DNA from: Sipunculus nudus
Lineage: Eukaryota; Annelida; Sipuncula; Golfingiida; Sipunculidae
Assembly (NCBI GenBank): GCA_026874595.1
Contig: CM049307.1
Coordinates: forward strand, 61,904,370 to 61,968,369
Length of the DNA: 64,000 nt
Reading direction: 5' to 3'
A program made the translations under genes and the position numbers. Below the pieces are notes generated by a model that was not told where the DNA came from, did not search any database, and was given only the letters and a program-made list of their open reading frames with translations. Numbering within the stretch: position 1 is the stretch's first letter; every line of letters starts with the position of its first letter. This document shows, piece by piece, positions 41,201 through 53,200 of the stretch.

Positions 41201-44200
41201 TCAACATTAAGTAGACCTGACCTTCCCCCTACTCATTGATCTCAACATTAAGTAGACCTGACCTTCCCCCTACTCATTGACCTCAACATTAAGTAGGCCT
41301 GGCCATCCTCCTACTCCTTGACCTCAACATTAAGTAGGCCTGACCTTCCCCCTACTCATTGATCTCAACATTAAGTAGGCCTGACCCTCCCCCTACTCAT
41401 TGATCTCAACATTAAGTAGGCCTGGCCATCTCCCTACTCATTGATCTCAACATTAAGTAGGCCTGACCTTCCCCCTACTCATTGACCTCAACATTAAGTA
41501 GGCCTGATCCTCCCCCTACTCATTGATCTCAACATTAAGTAGGCTTGGCCATCCCCATACTCATTGACCTCAACATTAAGTAGGCCTGACCCTCCCTCTA
41601 CTCATTGATCTCAACATTAAGAAGGCCTGACCCTCCCCCTACTCATTGACCTCAACATTAAGTAGGCCTGACCCTCCCCCTACTCATTGATCTCAACATT
41701 AAGTAGGCCTCATCCTCCCCCCTACTCATTGATCTCAACATTAAGTAGGCCTGACCTTCCCCCTACTCATTGATCTCAACATTAAGTAGGCCTGACCTTC
41801 CCCCTACTCATTGATCTCAACATTAAGTAGACCTGACCCTCCCCCTACTCATTGATCTCAACATTAAGTAGACCTGACCTTCCCCCTACTCATTGATCTC
41901 AACATTAAGTAGACCTGACCTTCCCCCTACTCATTGATCTCAACATTAAGTAGGCCTGATCCTCCCCCCTACTCATTGATCTCAACATTAAGTAGGCCTC
42001 ATCCTCCCCCTACTCATTGTTCTCAACATTAAGTAGGCCTGACCCTCCCCCTACTCATTGATCTCAACATTAAGTAGGCCTGGCCATCCCCCTACTCATT
42101 GATCTCAACATTAAGTAGACCTGACCTTCCCTCTACTCATTGATCGCAACATTAAGTAGGCCTGGCCATCCTCCTACTCATTGATCTCAACATTAAGTAG
42201 GCCTGACCCTCCCCCTACTCATTGATCTCAACATTAAGTAGGCCTGGCCATCCTCCTACTCCTTGACCTCAACATTAAGTAGGCCTGACCTTCCCCCTAC
42301 TCATTGATCTCAACATTAAGTAGGCCTGACCCTCCCCCTACTCATTGATCTCAACATTAAGTAGGCCTGGCCATCCCCCTACTCATTGATCTCAACATTA
42401 AGTAGGCCTGACCTTCCCCATACTCATTGACCTCAACATTAAGTAGGCCTGATCCTCCCCCTACTCATTGATCTCAACATTAAGTAGGCCTGGCCATCCC
42501 CATACTTATTGATCTCAACATTCAGTAGGCCTGACCTTCCCCCTACTCATTGATCTCAACATTAAGTAGGCCTGATCCTCCCCCTACTCATTGATCTCAA
42601 CATTAAGTAGGCCTGGCCATCCCCATACTTATTGATCTCAACATTCAGTAGGCCTGACCTTCCCCCTACTCATTGATCTCAACATTAAGTAGGCCTGACC
42701 TTCCCCCTACTCAGTGATCTCAACATTAAGTAGGCCTGACCTTCCCCCTACTCATTGATCTCAACATTAAGTAGGCCTGACCCTCCCCCTACTCATTGAT
42801 CTCAACATTAAGTAGACCTGACCTTCGCCCTACTCATTGATCTCAACATTAACTAGGCCTCATCCTCCCACTACTCATTGATCTCAACATTAAGTAGACC
42901 TGACCTTCCCCCTACTCATTGATCTCAACATTAAGTAGGCCTGACCTTCCCCCTACTCATTGATCTCAACATTAAGTAGGCCTGACCCTCCCCCTACTCA
43001 TTGATCTCAACATTAAGTAGGCCTGACCCTCCCCCTACTCATTGATCTCAACATTAAGTAGACCTGACCTTCCCCCCTACTCATTGATCTCAACATTAAG
43101 TAGGCCTGACCCTCCCCTACTCATTGATCTCAACATTAAGTAGGCCTGACCCTCCCCCTACTCATTGACCTCAACATTAAGTAGGCATGACCCTCCCCTA
43201 CTCATTGATCTCAACATTAAGTAGGCCTTACCCTCCCCCTACTCATTGATCTCAACATTAAGTAGACCTGACCTTCCCGTACTCATTGATCTCAACATTA
43301 AGTAGGCCTGACCCTCCCCCTACTCATACTCATTGATCTCAACATTAAGTAGGCCTGACCCTCCCCTACTCATTGATCTCAACATTAAGTAGGCCTGACC
43401 CTCCCCCTACTCATTGACCTCAACATTAAGTAGGCATGACCCTCCCCTACTCATTGATCTCAACATTAAGTAGGCCTGACCCTCCCCCTTCTCATTGACC
43501 TCAACATTAAGTAGTCATGACCTTCCCCCTACTCATTGATCTCAATATTAAGTAGGCATGACCCTCCCCCTACTCATTGATCTCAACATTAAGTAGGCCT
43601 GACCATCCCCTTATTCATTGATCTTAACGTTAGGTAGGCCTGACCTTTCACCTACTCATTGACCTCATTTTGTTATGTATGAATCGATGTGTTCAAAATC
43701 TAAGATTAATTTCTGGATATTATCTGAGAATTATGTCTCCCCTCAAATTTGGAGCATTAAAATTTCTTGTCATTACTTGTGAAATACCTTTTGAACCACA
43801 TGACATTTTTTCATAAAATTTTAAATTTATATTGTTTTTACCAATATCTAGTACTTGTTCGAAAACCAGTGACCTTGACCTTCATCTTCAAGGTCATATC
43901 AGCTGGAAAATAAGTAATTTGATATATAAATAGAGAAAACAGCTGTATCTTTGAACCATTCAACATTTTTTTTTGTGAAATTGTATAAATCAAATGTGTC
44001 TCACTTAATCTTGCATAAGATTGGAAACCAGTGACCTTTACCTTCATCTTTTAAGGTCAATTAGCTTGAAATAAAAATATGATAACTCTTGAACCACTAA
44101 ACATTTCTTCAACATATTCGAAATTAAAGTTTCAAATGTGTCTAAAAATTATGCATGAGATCAGAAACTGGTGACCTTGACCTTCATCTTTAAGGTCAAA

Positions 44201-47200
44201 TCAGCTTTAAAAGAAAACAGATAGGAGGGGAGACATCGGATTGTTTTTGATTCAAAGTCAACCCATTACTAGTAATGATTGAGTGTTTACTCTCAAGCTA
44301 TTGACAGGAGTTTATTTAATTCATCACCTGCTGGAGGATATCAATTTCATGATTTATGGTATGTAAACATGGGCTTAGATTTTATCCTCTGTGTGTGTGA
44401 TATTGCACAGCAGGGGGCCAAATGCTTACTAGCATTGCAGTTGTTGCCATGGAAATGGATACAGTGCTCAAAATATGGATTATTTTGATGAAATTTTTTA
44501 CTTCGTCTTATATAATTGTGTGTGAACCATTTAGCAAGTGTGAGCCTTTTCTTGCCAAAGATGTGGTTTTACTTATAAATATGCTGGAGTTTGGCTGTGT
44601 AATAGACTTAAGATTCGGTGTTCACTTTCCATTCTTAATCTAATAAAGTCCCATCACGCTTGAATTCCTAGATTTATTTAACGATTTGAAGTGTATTAAA
44701 CAACTCCAAACACAGTGTTTCTGATCTAATTAGTCTTCATTTTCTTCTCATTTAATATTAGATAGTGGCCATTTTGCCGATAAAATGGGGCCTTAAAAAG
44801 TCTTAATTTTTTATTTTGCTTTCTTGAGGCCTTGAAAAGGTCTTAAAAATGCCAGAAATCCTTATATAGTTATTGAAAAGGTCTTAAATTTGATTTTAAC
44901 CTTTCCTGATAAAATGAATGTGCTCAAACAATTAAGTGGTCAAATGTAAGCTAGAGACAGTTAAGAAGAAGTTGCTGCTGAAGAAAGATCTCAGTAGATT
45001 CCCAGGGCACACAATTCCTTGAGACCAGTCCCAACTTGTAGTGATAACCATTTGGGATCTTCAGTAGTTAAGAAGCACGGTAGGGCCATTAAAGAATTCT
45101 GTGTATAAAGGGTTCTTAAATTTTTCTGTCAGCTTGTCTTAAAAAGTCTTAAAGGATCTTAAATTTGCTTTGCCAAGAGGTGCAAGAAACTTGACCATAC
45201 CGGGAATATCATGCATTTTGATAAAACTCAAGAGAAATATTAACCCATATGGTATCTGGCATAAGGCTAGCATTCCATATATGCATATGCAGTACACATG
45301 TGTAATGAAGCTAGAAAATGGACGCCTTTGACTCCTTGTATATTCCTTATGATTCAGTACATATGGAGCAAAATCAGGCCGATAGTATAGAGCTACAAGA
45401 GTAGAGAAATCATCTGCAAGAGGAATACCTAATCACTGACGTCAAATTTAGGGATTTTCCCATTCATTACCATGCGTAAGCATTTTTTATTGCTAACCCT
45501 ACCCAATTATGGACCCTTGTGGTGGTCTTGTTAATTTCATTCTTTAAGGGAGAGAAAACACATTCCATATCTGTGTAGGTTGTTGCAATAGAAAGAGGAG
45601 TTTAAAAAGCCTTTGTTGATTATGGAGGGTTCATTGACTCATGAATGGGTTCTAGACAAGTGTCAAAATATCTGCATGAGGGTGGTTGGGTAGCCATGAC
45701 AACCCCACTCAGTAGGCATTCATATTGGGCTGGTAAGCTTAACTTGAGTCATGATACAAGCCATATGGAGGAATGATATGCAGTGGTCTTCCAGCATACT
45801 GCATTCATATGATGGTAAACAGCCTATAATCTAAACATTAGGCTACGAATGATGAAAGATAACAAAAGAATATATGTGAACTCACAATCCAATCTGAAAT
45901 TCCATCTCTATAGTAACGAGTCATTTCCTGTATCGTGTAAAAGTTGACTCCATCTTGTAACCTGTGAGAACCAAGTTTGTATTCAGCTCATGTTAGCTGT
46001 TGTTAGAAAGTTTACTAAAAAAACTAGTCTCGTTTATGTCAAGTAACAATAATCTGTACATCCAGTAACCTGTGCAAGCCAAGCTTGTATTTATGTGGTC
46101 AGAAATTAAAAAAACATGCTAGGGGTTTTACCAACATGCCGAGTTGAAACAGAACTTTTCTTGCTCTTGTTAGCTGTTGTTAGAAAGTTTACTAAAAAAG
46201 CTAGTCTTATTTATGTCAAGTAACAGTGTACTTGTAGGCCGTAAGGCATTGTCAGAAATCACAAAAAAATATTTTCATCCTCACAGAGCCTTGAAGAGCT
46301 TTCCTCTTTGAAGGATGTAACAGCACTCTTACAGCCAGTATCTGGTCATAGACTCTCTATTGGCACTAGTGGTTTGGGTACTTGGGCTGTTTTCATGAAA
46401 TGGCCATGGGTGCTGTTGCTCTGCTGATTCATCCAGTCTTGCACTTGACTTAGGGGTCTGGAGCTGCATCTTGTATAAATTGGTGCTTGACTTTGAGTGT
46501 CATCTGCAGAATTATAGTTAAGGCTATCATACCTCCATTATATCTAAACTTTCTCCTTAAAATTGACTGATTAAACCAAGAGGCCATAACTATCCTCTCT
46601 GACTTTGTTGAGGGAGTATGGCTGTGCTCGGTTTTGGCAATGTGAAAGGACAGCTCAGGCACGGTCTTCCCCTTTTTCAAAAAAATAAATTAACAAGCTT
46701 TGAAACTTTGGTCATAGGCCATTCATGAAAAAAGATAAATTAAATGTTGTTTTACTCATTTTATTTTGATGAGATGTTTTAATTACCTCAGGACATGAGT
46801 TCAGCAAAACAGTTAGAATATTTTTTACCATAGAATGGTATGACACAGTTATGAAGCCCAAAGCACCAGCTCTAATAATAACAACTTACGCTATGGTGGT
46901 CAGAGAGATGTGTGAACACTGACTGGCTCTGCGGCAGGTTGATGGCACAAGGTTTTACAGACAAGAATCCAGCAACACATGAACAGGTGTGATAAAAAAT
47001 GGAGGAGATATTCAAGCCGTACATAAGAGTCAAGCTTATAGATTCACAGTTTGGTTGTTTATTATTTGTCACCTGCTCAGTTTGTGCATGAAAAATACCA
47101 GCAAAAGGCATTTCAGAGGGATTTTCCTTTCAGGAATGTTCTAGAAGCAGAAAAAATTTTCAACAAAGAATAATCATGGACACAGTGTATATATCATTTA

Positions 47201-50200
47201 CACCACACCTAATTGCAGAATATGACTTTATATTTCCATGTTGGAGTAAAGCTCACATTAGTATATTTCATGTATGGTCTTTTAAAACACTTCAGACGTA
47301 TGATCCATCACAAAGGAACAATGCACGCCCCTTTGCTTTGATGCCTACCGGTAAATATACTTGTTCACCAAACGTTTGACGTTGAAGTTGAATGAATAAC
47401 TGAAGTAGAAATCTGCATTTTAAGGAGTGAAAGCCTCCACAATGTGGGAGTCCCCATTTTGTGATGCTTCCCAAACTGTGCTTGCATTCACTAATTCGGC
47501 CCATATTCCCAAGTTCATAAATGCATAAGTGACTGTACATTTGTGAATATGCCTTGACAATGTTCCTGAAACCAGATTATGTGCCGCATCCACACCAAAA
47601 TCTAACCGATTCATTGCTGAAATGCTCTTAAAATTTATTGAGATTCCTTTCATGATTGCTTAATGTTTGAGGTATGTTGTGACACACAAGCATGGACATG
47701 GATGAATGCATACCCTCATGGCAGAAGCAATAATACCTGTACACAGTTGAGATTGAGTGGTGCCTATGAACACAAACAGAACTTGAAAATGGAAAACTGG
47801 TGTTTGGTCATCAATTTGTCATGTGCAGTTAATCATTGTATCGCCAGACATAGTCTGGAGATACTATGGTTTAGGCACGGTCGCGCCGCCGCCGCAGAGA
47901 TTTCTTTTGGACACAATAACTCAAAAAATATTTCACGGATCTTTACCAAACTTGGTATATGTATAGATATGGGTGAGAGGACGACGCCTATTTAAAATGA
48001 GGTCATGACCTCAACTAGGAGTGTGACCTTGACCTTGAATAGGTTCAATTTTGGGGAAAATCACACAAATTCTTAAATATCTCAAGAAAACTTGCATGGA
48101 TTGATCCCAAAATCAAGTTGATCGAAGATCATGGATAGGGTTGTCATGTTCCAGAAACTGGTGGCGCCACCTATTATTCTTTACTTGTTTTCATGCCGTT
48201 TAATATCCCCAAAATTGCTACTTGACAGTACTGTGAGCATAATAAGTCAAAAACTAATGGACAGATTTCTTTCATATTATGCAAATACATAGATATGGAT
48301 TTATGGGATGATGTTTATTTAAACTGGGGTCATGACCTTTCCTATGAGAGTGGCCTTGACCTTGAATATTGCCATATATGGTGAAAATCACACAAAATCA
48401 TTAATTTCTCAATAAGGGATGCATGCATTGGTCCAAAAATCAACTTGACCGAAGATCTTGGATAGTAATGTCATGTACCGGAAACAGGTGGCGCCACCTG
48501 TTATTCTTTTACTTGTTTTCGTGCCGTTTAATACCCCATCATTGCCACTTAACAGTACATTTATAACCTGTGAGCATTATAAGTAAAAAACTAATGGACA
48601 GATTTCTTTCATATTATGCATATACATAGACATGGGTTATGGGATGATGGGATGATGTATATATAAATTGGGGTCATGACCTTTCCTATTAGAGTGGCCT
48701 TGACCTTGAATATTGCCATATATGGTGAAAATCACACAAAATCATTAATTTCTCAATAAGGGATGCATTGATTGGTCCAAAAATCAACTTGAAAGAAGAT
48801 CTTGGATAGTGTTGTCATGTAAGGGAAACAGGTGGCGCCACCTGTTATTCTTTTACTTGTTTTCAAGCCGTTTAATACCCCATCATTGCCACTTAACAGT
48901 ATTGTGAGCATTATAAGTCAAAAACTAATGGACAGATTTCTTGCATATACATAGACATGGGTTAGGGGATGATGTATATTGAAATTTGGATCATGACCTT
49001 TTCTATGAGAATGACCTTTTCTATGAGTGTGGTCTGATATTAATTGTTGTTGAAGATGGGGGGCCTATTCTTAAAGGGGGGGGGGGATTAATTGTCTGGG
49101 GATACTATGGCACCTGCGGTGCCAAGAATTATCTAGTTTCTTACCATTTGTAGTAATCAGTTTGAGTTTTACACATATTCCAGGTTAAAAACTGCCCGGT
49201 TGACTAACGTGTGTTAATTCAGCATGATTTATTCTTACACAGATGGCAGCACAATAGCTGGGTTTTTCATCGACCCGTATGCCCGACCAGACAGTAAAAT
49301 GGGTGGTACATGGATGGAGTCAGGCAGAGGTAGGGAAATACTGCTTCACTTCTCTTTATGTGGTCTTGTATTTATACATAATTTTGTCATGACTATTAGA
49401 TTAAATATTGATATAAAATCATTTGCAGATAACATCTCTGACTTTAGAGATCAGTACTAATAACTTTTTAGTTCGTCACTGCTTCCTACCCAACAACAAG
49501 AGGCATGACCAAAATCAGTGTTAACGTTAACTTTATCATTAATTCAGTCATACTGTAATTGCAGCTGCAAACTGTGTAAACAAGACTGCAAGACAACTGC
49601 AAGACAAACACCTGTTCAATATTTGCAGATATTACATTCATGAAAATGTTTTCCATTCTCTGGGAACATTTTTGTTAATCATAACAGTTTTAAAGAAGCA
49701 AGTTTATTTTCCACTAGATTAAATGGGCATACAAAGATTCATTATATAATTCTGCTCTTCCATGAATGTTACACATAATTTTGCTTTTGCTTTTCCTACA
49801 GTGTATGAAGACACACTTGTGTATTGCCAATATATTAGAAACTTAATTGCCATAAATTTTGTGTTTGATAATTTTGCTCATTTTTGCAAATTACAATGTT
49901 CCATGTCAGGTGAGCTTTGAGTCCTGGAATTCTCTGAAATTTTTAATATTTTCTGTTTACAGAGAGGAGTGAAATGATGAACACCTTCCCAGTCTCCTAC
50001 CTGAACCTCAGCATTAACCCACCCAGACACGGCAGCCCAGCCCTGCTGAACCTCGATCAGTTAAATGCTCTCTTTTATGAGGTGAGACACCCTTAAATCT
50101 TCAAATTACATTGAAAACAACACCCTAACTTAGGCGAACAACTGGCTTTAACGGACAAGATTTTTAATTCCCTTCTCATGGTTTCCACTCAGAGAATTGG

Positions 50201-53200
50201 AGATGCTTCTGGGGGATATTTTTATTAATGGCCCCCCTGTCCGTCTGTCCGTCCTCTGTCCGCAAATTCGTTTCTGGATGATAACTCATGTTTTGATGGA
50301 CATATTGATTACAGACTTGAATTATTTTTGGCCCACCACTGAATGAAGAACCCTATTGATTTGGGGGTCATAAGGTCAAAGGTCAAGGTCACAGACCCAC
50401 AACTTTAAAAAGTTTGTGGATGCATTATAACCAAACTTTTCATCCCAGACCTTTCATCATGCACATATAGCTCACCTGCCAATAGGGGAAAATCCCTATC
50501 AATTTTGGGGTTACAAGGTCAAAGGTCGAGGTCAGAAAAGAGCCATCTGTCCAACAATTTGACAGATGATAACTCCAGTTTGAATTGACATTGCATTTCA
50601 AACTTGATTTATATATGGCCTACTACTAATGTAAGAACCATTTTGATTTTTGGGTCAAGAGATCACAGGTGAAGGTCATAGTATGTGCATTTTAAAAAAG
50701 ATTTTGGAGGCAAGGTAACTGTTTCCTCTAAAATCTTTCACTTTTGAATTACTTAACAATAGGGGAAGAACCATATTATTTTGGACACTTCAAGGTCAAG
50801 GTTGCAGGACCATTCTACTGCGAATCACTCACCGAACAAGGCTTACAGTTTATAACATCAGATGTTATTATGCTTTGTTGCTTGGGATGCTCCACTCCTA
50901 CACCTTCATACCTAACTGTCACTGATTCAACCATAACATCTTGGTTCAGGTGTTAAAATACTGTTTTCGGTCTGTCTCTGCATGTGATCAGGTCCTTTAC
51001 TATATTATTTCAAACATCACATAGCCCCACACTGTAAGTCTATGGCCCTTCCTGACCTGTCGGTATTCTAGTTTTATGGGGAGGTTTTTTACCATGAAAC
51101 TTTTTTTGTACCTTTACCAATGATATCATCTTTGTGTGTTTTACAGTTTGGTCATGGACTGCAGCAGATGCTGACTACAGTACCTTACAGTGAGGTGTCA
51201 GGCCAGCGTAACGTGCAATGGGACACGCTACAGGTGTGCAGTGTCCTTATGACCATGATCCTTAACAATAACCATGTGTTACAGCAGATCAGCAGCCACT
51301 ACAGCACGGGAGAACCCCTCAGTGATGAGCAGGTCCAGAAAATCACTTCAGGTCAGCACAACCCTTCATTATATAGCGATCCTCCTAATGTCACGGGAAC
51401 TATCAAGTTTCCTTCACAATCCCCTTGATTCAAATTTTTCAGGGCTCCTGCATGTCATAGGATATTATCTTGTATCTAAGAGCCAATAAAATCATAAAGA
51501 TAAACAAAGAAAGATACAGTTGTCATTTCATTTGTGGTCCTACATTTTTTGTAGTCAAAGAATGTCCCAATTTCACAATGATGAAAGTTTACAAATTTAT
51601 TTGATCTGTATCACTTTGATTTCTTAAGGGTCATCTGATTAGAAAATTGTTGATACAATGAAAAATTTCATTTGTCTTGAAAGAGAGAATTTTAGGGATC
51701 ATTACATTAATGATTTTGACCACATGCACTGTTTGAATCAAGGGGGTGGTTTAAGAAGCTTAAACATTTGCCCTGATGCTGTGAAACTGCTGACTGTATC
51801 AAATATGTTATGATATGTGAGTTATCTTTTTGTTGGTGGTTCTACCAGGAGTAGGGACTTTGTTGACAAATTATTATTTATTATATAATAATTTATTAAT
51901 ATTTGATGTCTTTGAAATGACTTTACTTATTACTCTGGTATGTTCAGACACACATGTGAAAATGAATTCTTCATTCAGGAACCTACAGAAACAATTTTAT
52001 TTTATGATTTATTCTGTGATCAAAATGTAAAATGCTGTCGAAACATTTATATTACTCTTTTAACTCTGAATTGTTTTTCATTATATACTTCATCAACAGA
52101 TCACTTTTCTTTTTTTACAGCCAGAAAACATTTTTCTTCATACGACATGATGAAGCAGCTGTATTTTAGTGCTTATGATATGGAGATATATATCAGGTAT
52201 GTGACCAGTCTGTTGATATTAAAAGATAAGGGTACCAGTCTGTTCTTACACCAGTGGTCTCAGGAATCTAAAAAAATGATAAATATTTATATTTTATTTT
52301 ACATATCCTCTTCCTAAGACTGTGACATCAGTACATGAACGAAGAAAGACTTAAAACTAGACAGCATGCATAATATGACTCAGTAAGGGGAATCAAGAGG
52401 AACCCCTAATATTGCACCAGCATTTACATATACCAATTAGTACAGACTATTTATAAACTATCTTTCTGGAGAAAATTGGGTGTATTAAGTAATGCAGGAT
52501 ATGATCTAATGTAGACATTATGGTACTTACAGATGTTGTATGTAACAAAATAAACAGATGACCAGCTGTTCCATACTAACTGAAATAACTTACATGACTA
52601 TATTGGTCCTAATCATTACAATCCTAGTTCAGGGGAAGGGCAACTTTTCTCTTCAGTAGTCTCATGAAAAATCAAGTTTTCCCACTCCCAACAACAACAA
52701 AAAAAAAACTAAAATTTGCTAAGTAAAAAAATATTACAAGTATTACTTAGGTTTGGTTAGCAAAATTTTAAATGTCTGGGATCACACAAATAGACATCAC
52801 TACTTATAATTCTATTGCCTTTTCAGCAATGATCACTGGCACCAGGCCATGCTTAAAGTATGGAAGGAATTCATGCCCGTCGCACAGACTGATGAAGACA
52901 ACCATCCATGTTCTCTCACCGCCATATTCTCAGATCAGTACCCTGCTGCATATTACAGCTTCAAGTGGGCTGAGGTAAGAATAATTCTAAAAAAAATCAC
53001 TCTCCAAGCAGATTCCTGAATTTAGCACATCCATTATATAACAGAATGTTTAGACAAAGTGCTATGGCATTAGTTAAAACATATTTATTGTAAACTTGGT
53101 TTTGGTAGATACTATGTTTTTGACCGGGCTACACAATCTCCCACGCTGCTGCCACGTTTGTTTCAGGAGAACTTCTCTATTATTTGCTTATTATCCTTTA

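Noticed and set aside
37209-43668. CRISPR-like look of the 41-bp array
   Set aside because: No unique spacers between repeats, eukaryotic intron context, no cas genes. It is a minisatellite.
47663-47995. 110-codon frame running into a Helitron-like element
   Set aside because: Crosses the element's start, so it is a chance frame joining unrelated sequence.
51220-51240. Possible splice donor CTACAG|GTGTGC inside exon 14
   Set aside because: The sequence past it stays in frame and aligns without gaps to the family up to the donor at 51352, so it is coding.
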